Shown here piece after piece: positions 24,976 through 32,683 of a stretch of DNA of 64,000 bases; within the stretch, counting starts at the first letter, position 1, and each line of letters opens with the position of its first letter. The stretch covers positions 62,001-126,000 of the forward strand of contig NZ_WTVS01000002.1 in the NCBI RefSeq assembly GCF_012911005.2, read 5' to 3'. The notes beneath the pieces were generated by a model that saw nothing but the letters and a program-made list of their open reading frames with translations, ran no database searches and was not told the origin of the DNA. The position numbers and the translations under genes were made by a program. The stretch comes from Aromatoleum toluolicum. Lineage in GTDB: Bacteria; Pseudomonadota; Gammaproteobacteria; Burkholderiales; Rhodocyclaceae.

Positions 24976-26592
24976 TCAGCCGTTGCGCCGCACGATGCGC
25001 AGCCCGCCATGCACCAGCGCGCCCAGCAGCGCGCCGCCTGCCATCAGCCAGCCGAAAAGGTCGATGAGGGGGTTGGCGTCACGGCCCGGGATGTACACGC
25101 CCCCGATCGCCTCGAGGCGTCCGCCCTGCATGTGGCATTCGCCGCAGCGCACGGCGTTTTCCTTCGGCGCGACCATGTGCGTGATCGGCCACGACATCTC
25201 GGTGCGGACGAAGTCCACCTGGCCCGAGAACGCCGCGCCCGACACCTGCATGCCGGTCTTGATGGCCCTCTCCCAACCGAAGTTCTTCCAGTAGGCGGTG
25301 TCGTCGTTGCCCGCGGTGTGCGGCGTCACCAGCGTGCGGTTCACCGGGTCGTAGGGCTGCACGCCGACGAACACCTTCATCGGCCAGATCAGCGACTTTC
25401 CGTCCGTCGCGCTGCCGCCGAGGCGGTTGATGCGCGTCACGCCCTCGCGATTGTCGACCGTGTCGCCGAGCAGCGTGTAGGTGACCTCGCCGTTGAACCA
25501 GCGGTATTCGGGCACGACATTCTCGCCGAGCACGAAGTCGCCCTTCTTCGAATCGTAGATCACCCGCCCCGCCTCGTCCTTCTTCAGCATCGGCTTGCCG
25601 TCGGGTCCCATCTGCCCGGCGGTCGACCAGTCCCAGCTCATCTTGGTCGCGACCCCGCCGCGCGCGATCTGCGGGATATGACAGGTCTGGCACGCGACGA
25701 CGTCGGTATGGTCGTTGAGCTTCGCCGCATGCCCGCCGCCCCTGTGCGGCGCCTGGCCGTGGCACGCGGGACAGGTCGCCGGCAGCGAATCGTCCTCACG
25801 GCCGGGGATGTGCGCACCTTCGGTGTCGCGCGCGACCGGCGTGTAGCGGCTGCCCGGCACGTCGTGGCTGGAGGTGCGGTGGCAGGTGCCGCAGGTGAAG
25901 TCGAGGCCGGTGGCGTCCATGTGCACGTCCAGTTCCCTGTCCGGCGCGGCGAGCGACGAATCCATGTCGCCATGCTTGACGCCGTCGCCGCCGCCGCCGA
26001 AGAAGTGGCACGCGCCGCAGGTGTCGCGGCTGGTCCGGCCGACCTTCTGCGCGACCTTGGTCAGGTCCACCGCCTTCGCGAACTTGCCCGATCCCGGCGG
26101 GATCTCGGTGTCCTGGTAGGGCGGATGGCCGGCAAGGCCCGGCAGCTTGCGATAGCTCCCCGTCGTGTCGTGGCATACCAGGCAATCGACGTTTTCCTCG
26201 GCCGTGAAGTCGAAGCTCGCGTCCTTCCAGCCGTAGCCGACGTGGCAGCTGGTGCAGAAGGGGTAGTTCGACGGCACCGAGATGCAGAAGTTGTTGATGA
26301 CGTTCTTCTTGCCGAGCGTCTGGTCGGTGGCGGGATTGAGGAATTCCCAGCTCCAGTGTTTGGTCTGGTGTACCTGCTGCGCGGCTTCGGTGTGGCAGAT
26401 CAGGCAGGCCTTGGTGACCTCGGGTCCGGACGCGAAGCTCTGCTGCAGCTCCTTGAACTTGGCGTGATCGGCGGTGCTGGCCGTCGTCGCAGCGAGCGCC
26501 GCGCTCCCCGCGAGGGCACCGCCGGCGAGCGCGGCGGCGAGCAGTGTGGCCCGCCAATAGCGGGCAAGTCGATTCGGTCGATTCGTCTTCAT
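24976..26592 (-). CDS. octahaem c-type cytochrome (tetrathionate-reductase family)
   Basis: Exported protein of 538 residues. A signal peptide covers residues 1-35 (ending AALAA). Eight CxxCH haem motifs begin at residues 63, 113, 137, 192, 234, 274, 301 and 483. A C-terminal hydrophobic helix (LFGWLMAGGALLGALVHGG) should anchor it to the membrane. Size, eight CxxCH motifs and spacing match the OTR family, whose Shewanella member reduces tetrathionate, nitrite and hydroxylamine in vitro. The physiological substrate is unknown. A cytochrome b gene follows; the triple-rhodanese gene lies upstream, suggesting a sulfur substrate. Confidence 0.88.
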   Translation of the reverse strand: MKTNRPNRLARYWRATLLAAALAGGALAGSAALAATTASTADHAKFKELQQSFASGPEVTKACLICHTEAAQQVHQTKHWSWEFLNPATDQTLGKKNVINNFCISVPSNYPFCTSCHVGYGWKDASFDFTAEENVDCLVCHDTTGSYRKLPGLAGHPPYQDTEIPPGSGKFAKAVDLTKVAQKVGRTSRDTCGACHFFGGGGDGVKHGDMDSSLAAPDRELDVHMDATGLDFTCGTCHRTSSHDVPGSRYTPVARDTEGAHIPGREDDSLPATCPACHGQAPHRGGGHAAKLNDHTDVVACQTCHIPQIARGGVATKMSWDWSTAGQMGPDGKPMLKKDEAGRVIYDSKKGDFVLGENVVPEYRWFNGEVTYTLLGDTVDNREGVTRINRLGGSATDGKSLIWPMKVFVGVQPYDPVNRTLVTPHTAGNDDTAYWKNFGWERAIKTGMQVSGAAFSGQVDFVRTEMSWPITHMVAPKENAVRCGECHMQGGRLEAIGGVYIPGRDANPLIDLFGWLMAGGALLGALVHGGLRIVRRNG

Positions 26593-26662
26593 GGCGATTC
26601 CCTGGTGGCTATTAACCCAGCAATGAATACGTGATGTCAGGTTCAGTGCTGCACGGTCGCTC

Positions 26663-26816
26663 CCTCCCCTTCAAGGGGGCGGAGGTGGGGTTTCGCGGAG
26701 CACCGCTCTGCGCCGCCGCAGCGGCGGAGCGAAGCGGAGACTCCCGGGCTGGGGATGGGTTATGCAGACGTGACCGAAACCCATCCCCCTCCTAACCTCC
26801 CCCTTGAAGGGGGAGG
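26663..26816. repeat. composite palindromic element, copies 2 and 3 of the CCTCCCCCTT repeat
   Basis: The left end (26663-26679) reads CCTCCCCTTCAAGGGGG and the right end (26796-26816) is a perfect 21-base palindrome with arms CCTCCCCCTT / AAGGGGGAGG. Between them is an 11-base inverted repeat GGGGATGGGTT (26751-26761) / AACCCATCCCC (26778-26788) and a GCCGCCGC / GCGGCGG hairpin. The outer parts are roughly inverted copies of each other. It fills the gap between the rhodanese and octahaem genes. The cobT 3' end carries one arm-pair of the same type. Confidence 0.7.
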
Positions 26817-26859
26817 AACAAGGTGCCGCTGCAGACTGCATACACTTATTGCCGCGTTA

Positions 26860-28002
26860 TCAGTTCTCCTCGACGATCGTGTAACTGCCGTCGCGCGCCC
26901 ACTTGATGTCGGCGTTGAGGAAGAAGGTCTTCAGCGCCGGCTTGTACAGCTGCACCATGTCGTGCGCCTCGCCGCTGCGCCCGCCGGCGCCGCAGAAGAA
27001 CACGATGGGCTTGTCCGCCGGCAGCTCGTCGATGCGCTTTTCGAGCGTATTGACCGGGACGTTGACCGCGCCCTTGAACGTGCCCGCCGCGAACTCGTTC
27101 GGTTCGCGCACGTCGATCAGCTGGATCGTGGCGGGCGCATCCCTGTAGATCTGCTCGAAGGACGCGACGGTGATCGTGCCGCTCTCCTTGCCGGCCTGGA
27201 TGGCCGGCTTCGCGGCGCCGCCTGCCGCGGTCGCCCCGGCGCCGTACAGGCGCTCCCATTCCGGATAGCCTTCGGGCACCACCTTCACCTGCGTGTAGCC
27301 CAGCTTCACCGCCTTCACGGCCGAATCCGAACTCAGCTTGCAGCTCAGGCCTTCGCAGTAGAAGTACAGCGGGCTCGCCTTGTCGGCCGGCAGGCGGTCG
27401 ACGAGCTTGTCGAACTGCGAGTCGGGCAGGCTGATCGCGCCGGGGATGTGGCCCTTGTCGTACTTGCGCTCCTTCGGGCGCGAGTCGACCAGCGTCAGCG
27501 GTGCGCCCTCGTCCATCAGCTTCTTCAGCTGGGGCACCGAGATCGCCGCCATGTGGCCGGCCTTGACCCAGTCCGGGAAGCCCGCCGCATACACGCGGAT
27601 GTTCGTGTAGCCGAGCTTCTCGGCGCGGAACGCCGAGTTGTGGCTCAACATGCATTCCAGCCCGTCGCAATAGAATATCAGCAGCGTGGCCTTGTCCTGC
27701 GGCAGCTTGTCGACGAGCTTGTCGAACTGGCTGTCGGGGATGCTGAGCGCCGTCGGGATGTGGCCCGGATCGTATTTGCGCGCGGTCGGGCGCGAGTCGA
27801 TGATCTGCACCCCTTCCGGCTTGGGCAGCACGGCATGGCGGGCGACGAACTCGGCATCGACGATCTGGCCGTACCAGCCGGCCTTCGCCTCGACGGCGGC
27901 CGGCGCATCGGCGGCGATCGCAGCGCCGCTCGGGAACGGGATCGGGGCGGCGCCCAGCGCCGCAAGCAGGGCCGCGAGGGCCAAGGTGCGTTGGAGTTTC
28001 AT
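26860..28002 (-). CDS. periplasmic protein with three rhodanese domains
   Basis: Protein of 380 residues with a signal peptide (residues 1-31, ending AIAA). Three rhodanese domains lie at about 48-150, 155-255 and 275-375. The active-loop cysteines are Cys 112 (YCDGLEC), Cys 216 (YCEGLSC) and Cys 337 (FCGAGGRSG). The first two domains share a CxGxxC loop and resemble each other closely (DSRP...YDPGHIP, DSQFDKLVD); the third is a more canonical rhodanese. Rhodaneses carry sulfane sulfur as a persulfide. AGGGAGCC precedes ATG 28002. It lies between a monohaem cytochrome c gene and the octahaem cytochrome gene, pointing to a periplasmic sulfur-transfer and redox role. Confidence 0.88.
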   Translation of the reverse strand: MKLQRTLALAALLAALGAAPIPFPSGAAIAADAPAAVEAKAGWYGQIVDAEFVARHAVLPKPEGVQIIDSRPTARKYDPGHIPTALSIPDSQFDKLVDKLPQDKATLLIFYCDGLECMLSHNSAFRAEKLGYTNIRVYAAGFPDWVKAGHMAAISVPQLKKLMDEGAPLTLVDSRPKERKYDKGHIPGAISLPDSQFDKLVDRLPADKASPLYFYCEGLSCKLSSDSAVKAVKLGYTQVKVVPEGYPEWERLYGAGATAAGGAAKPAIQAGKESGTITVASFEQIYRDAPATIQLIDVREPNEFAAGTFKGAVNVPVNTLEKRIDELPADKPIVFFCGAGGRSGEAHDMVQLYKPALKTFFLNADIKWARDGSYTIVEEN

Positions 28003-28079
28003 GATGGCTCCCTGAACGATGACAGGCGCCTGCCGCGGCGACTGCGGGCGGGCGTCCGAAGATGCTTCCAAGCGGGTGA

Positions 28080-28472
28080 TCAGCTGCAGCTGGCCGGCGC
28101 GTCGCCGTCCTTCGCGCCCTTGATGACGAAGGCCTTGACGTCCTCGAGCAGCTCGGCGTCGGGCACGTCGGCGAACTTGTCGGCCGCCTTGTTCTGCGAG
28201 CGGATGCCGGCGCGGTAGTCCTTGCCGACGTACCTCCTGAGCGAGTCCTTGCCGGCGGCGTGCTTGTCGGCCTTGAGGTAGCTCTCCCACTGCGCCATCG
28301 TCATGGTGCTGGGGGCGATGGAGCCGCCTGTCTGGGCGGCGTGGCAGGCCGTGCACACGCTGCGGTAGTAGATGCGGCCGCGCTTCCAGTCGGCGTCGTA
28401 GGCGGCGGCGCCGAAACTCGCGCCGAGGAGGCCTGCAGCGAGGGCCGTGAGCAACAGTTGACGGGTTTTCAT
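28080..28472 (-). CDS. small periplasmic monohaem cytochrome c
   Basis: Protein of 130 residues with a signal peptide (residues 1-24, ending GAAA). One haem motif, CTACH, lies at residues 40-44. A Met in the STMTMAQW segment may be the second axial ligand. The C terminus has two further-apart acidic helices and ends CS. It is the first gene of the minus-strand cluster (cytochrome c, triple rhodanese, octahaem cytochrome, cytochrome b) and may be the soluble electron shuttle. A palindrome lies about 110 bases upstream. Confidence 0.85.
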   Translation of the reverse strand: MKTRQLLLTALAAGLLGASFGAAAYDADWKRGRIYYRSVCTACHAAQTGGSIAPSTMTMAQWESYLKADKHAAGKDSLRRYVGKDYRAGIRSQNKAADKFADVPDAELLEDVKAFVIKGAKDGDAPASCS

Positions 28473-28582
28473 GACATGACACTCCGGTTTGCGGAAACTG
28501 TCTTCGCCTGCCCGTCGGCCCGCTTCCAGGTCGCAGCCCGGGGAACCCAAGGGCATACGAAATCTGGAGCCATTCTATCAGC

Positions 28583-28600
28583 ATTAAATTCGAATTTAAT
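28583..28600. promoter_or_regulatory. 18-bp perfect palindrome between cytochrome c and rlmN-like genes
   Basis: ATTAAATTC followed by its complement GAATTTAAT, in an AT-rich island in otherwise GC-rich DNA. A second near-palindrome, GTGACC-CA-GGTCAC, lies at 28618-28631. Both fall between divergent genes in the 312-base gap 28473-28784, which otherwise holds no gene. They are likely operator or promoter elements for the cytochrome/rhodanese cluster. Confidence 0.5.
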
Positions 28601-28784
28601 TATTCTCTTATTTAACTGTGACCCAGGTCACTTCGCGGCGCGTTTTCCCGGCAAGCCCCCGGGATCGGGTGTAAACTGCAAAGTTTTTGTGCGCCGCAAC
28701 GAAACCGCCCTCCCGGGCACCCCGGCGCAGCCTCGTCCGACCCGATTCATCCGCGCCAGCCAGCGTGCCGCGTGCCGTTCCTCC

Positions 28785-29843
28785 ATGCGTATCGAACAAC
28801 TCCGCCAGCGACTGCGCGACCTCGGCGCCAAGCCCTGCCACGAACAGGCGATCCTGCGCGCGTGGGCCCAGGCGCGAGCGCTCGACAGCGGCCGCAAGCG
28901 CGCCGACGGCTTCCTCTCGCCGCGCATCCTCGGCGCCCTGCCGGCGCTGGGCGACGAGCTGCACGGGCTGGCACGGGTGCTCTCGGAACACCCCGGCGAG
29001 GACGGCTCGGCACGCCTGCTGGTGCAGCTTGCCGACGGCCAGTCGGTCGAGAGCGTCCTGCTGCTGCGTGACGGCGTGTGCGTGTCCTCGCAGGTCGGCT
29101 GCGCGGTGGGCTGCACCTTCTGCATGACCGGCCGCGACGGCCTCATCCGCCAGCTCGGCAGTGCCGAGATCGTCGCCCAGGTGGTGCTCGCGCGCGCCCG
29201 CCGCTTCGTCAAGAAGGTCGTGTTCATGGGCATGGGCGAGCCGGCGCACAACATCGACAACGTGCTCGAAGCGATCGACTTCCTCGGCACCGAGGGCGGC
29301 ATCGGGCACAAGAACCTGGTGTTCTCGACGGTGGGCGACCATCGCGTGTTCGAGCGCCTGCCGCAGGGGCGCGTGAAGCCCGCGCTCGCGCTGTCGCTGC
29401 ACACGACGCGGCCCGATCTGCGCGCAGAGCTGCTGCCGCGCGCCCCGCGCATCACGCCCGAAGAGCTCGTCGCGCGCGGCGAAGAATACGCCCGCGCGAC
29501 CGGCTATCCGATCCAGTACCAGTGGACGCTGCTCGCCGGCATCAACGACACCGACGAGGAGATCGACGGCATCGTGCGCCTGCTCGCCGGCAAGTACGCG
29601 ATCATGAACATGATCCCGTGGAACAGCGTCGAAGGCTTCGGCTTCGCGCGCCCGGCACGCGCGCACGCAGAGGCGATCGCCCGCCGGCTGCACGAACGCG
29701 GCGTGCTCACCAAGCTGCGCCAGTCCGCCGGGCAGGACGTCGACGGCGGCTGCGGTCAGCTGCGCGCACGCAAGGTCGTGCCGCGCACGCCGGCCGTGCT
29801 GCGGCGCTTTTCCGCAACCGACGCGGATCTGCGGACGGACTGA
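28785..29843 (+). CDS. RlmN-family radical SAM RNA methyltransferase
   Basis: Protein of 352 residues. The radical SAM cluster motif CX3CX2C is at Cys 106, 110 and 113 (CAVGCTFC). Conserved GMGEPAHNIDNVL and LSLHTT segments follow. The second catalytic cysteine is at about 323 (DVDGGCGQL). Such enzymes methylate C2 of A2503 in 23S rRNA and A37 of some tRNAs through a methylated cysteine. The usual rlmN of related bacteria sits in an ndk/ispG operon; this isolated gene may be a second paralogue. ATG 28785 is the best start; the longer open frame upstream is not coding. Confidence 0.85.
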   Translation: MRIEQLRQRLRDLGAKPCHEQAILRAWAQARALDSGRKRADGFLSPRILGALPALGDELHGLARVLSEHPGEDGSARLLVQLADGQSVESVLLLRDGVCVSSQVGCAVGCTFCMTGRDGLIRQLGSAEIVAQVVLARARRFVKKVVFMGMGEPAHNIDNVLEAIDFLGTEGGIGHKNLVFSTVGDHRVFERLPQGRVKPALALSLHTTRPDLRAELLPRAPRITPEELVARGEEYARATGYPIQYQWTLLAGINDTDEEIDGIVRLLAGKYAIMNMIPWNSVEGFGFARPARAHAEAIARRLHERGVLTKLRQSAGQDVDGGCGQLRARKVVPRTPAVLRRFSATDADLRTD

Positions 29844-29850
29844 TCCGCGC

Positions 29851-31011
29851 TCAGTGCTCCTTGCCGTCGACGCGCGGCGCGAGCAGGAAGGGGATGTAGC
29901 GCCAGCCGAGGATCGCGAAGCACGCGGCCCACGCCAGGGCGGCGAGATGGATCCAGCCCGTGTAGGCGGCAGGCACGAGCTGCGGCAGCACGACGCGTGC
30001 GATGAAGGCGCCAATCATGATCCACAGCATCAGCTTGTCGCCCGCGTCGAACACGACCTTGCGCCCGGTATGCCCCTTCGAGATGCGCACCAGCATCGCG
30101 GGGATGATCAGCCCCATCACACCGAACGTGAACACGTGCACCGACAGGCTCCCGACCCAGGCCGGCGTCGCGCGCAAGGCCGCGAATTCGAGTAGCAGCT
30201 GCATGACGATCGCCGCATAACCGAGGTACATCACCGCCAGCTCGAGCCGGCGCATCGCGAGCTGCGGCTTCCAGAAGACCAGGCGCGCGACGAGCAGGAA
30301 GGCGAGCACGACCAGCAGCGCCCCGGCCATGGGCTTGGGCATCCAGGCGACAAAGACCAGCGACAGCGCGGTCAGCTTGATCGGATTGTCCAGCAGCGGA
30401 TGGCGCAGGATCTCAACCTGGAACACGCCCTTCATGAACTGCGTCAGCGTGCGTTCGAGCATCACGAGGAATGCGACGCGAAAGAGCCCGATCGCCATCG
30501 TCACGCCGGACTGGAAGCTGTCGCCTCCCAGCATCAACAGCTTCGCGGCGATGAAGAGCGGCAGCGCGACGAGGAAGAAGTAGTTGTCGCGGAAGCTGTC
30601 CCGGCTGCGGTAGCGGATCAGCGTCCATAGCAGCATCGCGACGATGCTGCCGAGAAAGGCCGTGTTCGACAGCCAGAACAGCGCCGCGGGCCACGCGCCG
30701 CCCCAGGCCATGCCGATGCGCTCGAACAGCCACGCCGCAACCAGCCACATCAGCGCCGGGCCGTGATAGCCGCGGATCTGCACCCAGTTCTTCGACGCCG
30801 TCAGCAGGAAACCACCCATCACGGCCCAGCCGAACCCGAAGAACATCTCGTGCGCGTGCCACTGCACCGGTGTAAACCGCCCCGCGGGCGCCGGCAGGAC
30901 GCCGCTGAACATCAACGCCCACAGGAGCGGCAGGCTCAGCCCCGCCAGGCACGCGAGGCTGAAGAAGGGGCGAAAACCGACGAGCCAGAGGGGGTGGGCG
31001 ATAAACGTCAT
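29851..31011 (-). CDS. nnrS: NnrS family membrane protein
   Basis: Integral membrane protein of 386 residues with about twelve helices. Conserved family features are VGFRPFFSLA at the N terminus, the histidine pair in QWHAHEMFFGFG, and HVFTFGVMGLIIPAMLVRISKG in the C-terminal half. NnrS proteins bind haem and copper, occur in denitrifiers and help cells withstand nitric oxide. Start ATG 31011; no strong ribosome binding site. It is divergent from an MFS transporter gene. No nitrite or nitric oxide reductase is in the window. Confidence 0.88.
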   Translation of the reverse strand: MTFIAHPLWLVGFRPFFSLACLAGLSLPLLWALMFSGVLPAPAGRFTPVQWHAHEMFFGFGWAVMGGFLLTASKNWVQIRGYHGPALMWLVAAWLFERIGMAWGGAWPAALFWLSNTAFLGSIVAMLLWTLIRYRSRDSFRDNYFFLVALPLFIAAKLLMLGGDSFQSGVTMAIGLFRVAFLVMLERTLTQFMKGVFQVEILRHPLLDNPIKLTALSLVFVAWMPKPMAGALLVVLAFLLVARLVFWKPQLAMRRLELAVMYLGYAAIVMQLLLEFAALRATPAWVGSLSVHVFTFGVMGLIIPAMLVRISKGHTGRKVVFDAGDKLMLWIMIGAFIARVVLPQLVPAAYTGWIHLAALAWAACFAILGWRYIPFLLAPRVDGKEH

Positions 31012-31136
31012 GTTCGGGACGAACGGCTCGAAAAATGCCAGCCGCGGGGTTGATGGACAGCCGATCTTAGGCAGGGGTCGCGCGCGCATCCTTGATCTCG
31101 GACATTTCCCGCCCAACGTCATTTTCCCGATCCGTT

Positions 31137-31158
31137 CGGCATGCCAGAATGCCGGCAT
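31137..31158. promoter_or_regulatory. overlapping palindromes between nnrS and the MFS gene
   Basis: CGGCAT (31137-31142) and ATGCCG (31149-31154) are an inverted pair spaced by six bases, and ATGCCGGCAT (31149-31158) is itself a perfect palindrome. They lie 24 bases upstream of the MFS start, a position fit for a repressor operator. Confidence 0.35.
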
Positions 31159-31181
31159 CGGATTCGCCCCGGTACCGGACC

Positions 31182-32378
31182 ATGAAAGACGCCTCATCCG
31201 CGCCAACCCCGGCCGCGGCCCGACCGAAGCTGCCGGCCGCGATCTGGATGCTCGGCTTCGTCAGCCTGCTGATGGACGTGTCGTCCGAGCTCATCCACAG
31301 CCTGCTTCCGGTGTTCCTCGTCACCTCGCTCGGCGCCGGCGCACTCGCGGTCGGCCTCATCGAAGGTGCGGCGGAAGCGACGGCGCTGATCGTCAAGGTC
31401 TTCTCCGGCGCGCTCTCGGACTACTGGGGCAAGCGCAAGCCGCTCGCGGTGCTCGGCTACGGGCTGGGCGCGATCTCCAAGCCGCTGTTCGCGCTCGCGA
31501 CGAGCTCCGGCATGGTGCTCGGGGCACGCCTGATCGACCGCGTCGGCAAGGGCATTCGCGGCGCGCCGCGCGATGCACTGGTCGCCGACATCGCCCCGCC
31601 GCAGATGCGCGGCGCGGCCTTCGGCCTGCGCCAGTCGCTCGACACGGTCGGTGCCTTCCTCGGCCCGCTGCTCGCGATGGGGCTGATGCTGCTGTGGGCG
31701 AACGACTTCCGCGCGGTGTTCTGGGTCGCGATCATTCCGGGCTTCCTCTCGGTCGCGCTGCTGTTCTTCGGCGTGCGCGAACCGGAACGGCCGCCCGGAA
31801 TCCCGGTCCTCAACCCGATCCAGCGCGAGAACCTGCGCCTGCTGCCGCGCGCCTACTGGTGGGTCGTCGGCATTGGCGCGCTGTTCGCGCTGGCGCGGTT
31901 CTCGGAGGCCTTCCTCGTCCTGCGCGCGCTCGATGCCGGCCTGCCGGTCGCCTACACGCCGCTGGTGCTGATCGGCATGAACGTCGTCTATTCGCTGACC
32001 GCCTATCCCTTCGGGCGCCTCGCCGACGGCATGAGCCACGCGCGCCTACTCGCGCTCGGACTGGTCGTGCTGATCGGCGCCGACCTCGCGCTCGCACGCG
32101 GCGCCGACTGGCCCTGGCTCGTCGCCGGCATCGTGCTGTGGGGCCTGCACATGGGCATGAGCCAGGGCCTGCTCGCGACGATGATCGCCGACACCGCACC
32201 GGCCGCGCTGCGCGGCACCGCGTATGGTGTCTTCAACCTCGTCAGCGGCATCGGCCTGCTGGTCGCGAGCGCGTTCGCCGGCCTGTTGTGGGAAAGCCTC
32301 GGCGCCTCCTGGACCTTCCACGCCGGCGCCGCGCTGGCGGGCGCGACGCTGCTCGCCGTGCTCATGCGAACGCGCTGA
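31182..32378 (+). CDS. MFS transporter
   Basis: Inner-membrane carrier of 398 residues with twelve predicted helices. Motif A is seen as SDYWGKRKPL between helices 2 and 3. The loop DRVGKGIRGAPRDALVAD is characteristic of a subgroup of uncharacterised bacterial MFS proteins. Start ATG 31182; the longer frame from 31092 lies in the upstream regulatory stretch. The substrate is unknown. A hairpin GGGGCC / GGCCCC (32417-32435) follows the stop. Confidence 0.85.
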   Translation: MKDASSAPTPAAARPKLPAAIWMLGFVSLLMDVSSELIHSLLPVFLVTSLGAGALAVGLIEGAAEATALIVKVFSGALSDYWGKRKPLAVLGYGLGAISKPLFALATSSGMVLGARLIDRVGKGIRGAPRDALVADIAPPQMRGAAFGLRQSLDTVGAFLGPLLAMGLMLLWANDFRAVFWVAIIPGFLSVALLFFGVREPERPPGIPVLNPIQRENLRLLPRAYWWVVGIGALFALARFSEAFLVLRALDAGLPVAYTPLVLIGMNVVYSLTAYPFGRLADGMSHARLLALGLVVLIGADLALARGADWPWLVAGIVLWGLHMGMSQGLLATMIADTAPAALRGTAYGVFNLVSGIGLLVASAFAGLLWESLGASWTFHAGAALAGATLLAVLMRTR

Positions 32379-32540
32379 AACATCTGCGCAGATCCGCATC
32401 CGGCCTGCGTCTCCGAGGGGCCGGAATTTGGCCCCCGCGCGCCCTTGACGACCATCAATATCCCTTTCCGAACAAGCCCCTACAGTTGCCGCACGACCTG
32501 CCGTTAATGCAGGAGTCGCAGCCTTCACGGTGCGACGTTT

Positions 32541-32630
32541 CGCGCGTCAAGGGCACACCCGTCGAAAGGCGGGGCCGCAAATCCTCCGGGCTAAATCCTC
32601 CACGGACATGCTAGCGGGGTTGCCGTAACG
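32541..32630 (+). promoter_or_regulatory. c-di-GMP-I (GEMM-I) riboswitch
   Basis: Aligned with the Vibrio Vc2 aptamer, the conserved blocks appear in order: CAAGGGCACACC (for CAGGGCAAACC), the GAAA tetraloop in GTCGAAAGGC, CCGCAAATCCTCCGGGCTAAA (for CGCAAAGCCTCCGGCCTAAA, quoted here in two parts because of overlap), and GCTAGCGGGGTTGCCG (for GGTAGCGGGGTTACCG). It ends 54 bases before the start of the autotransporter protease and lies in the only sizeable gap (32379-32683) upstream. A c-di-GMP-producing and -degrading protein is encoded at 3784-6471. Confidence 0.8.
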
Positions 32631-32683
32631 ATCACCGGATCGAGCGCTCTTGGCGTTTCACGCAGCACCAGGAGACGCGCATC

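Noticed and set aside
24943-26634. Plus-strand frame of 563 codons opposite the octahaem cytochrome
   Set aside because: The minus-strand frame carries eight CxxCH motifs and a signal peptide; the plus frame shows no domain.
26860-28584. 574-codon frame suggesting a longer rhodanese protein
   Set aside because: The part upstream of 28002 runs through the intergenic region and the cytochrome c gene in another frame; a ribosome binding site and signal peptide mark the start at 28002.
28260-28784. N-terminal extension of the RlmN-like protein
   Set aside because: The open frame runs over the divergent cytochrome c gene and its promoter; similarity begins at ATG 28785.
31092-31110. TTGAT half-site as an FNR/DNR box between nnrS and the MFS gene
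   Set aside because: Only one half (CTTGATC) is visible without a matching ATCAA at the correct spacing.
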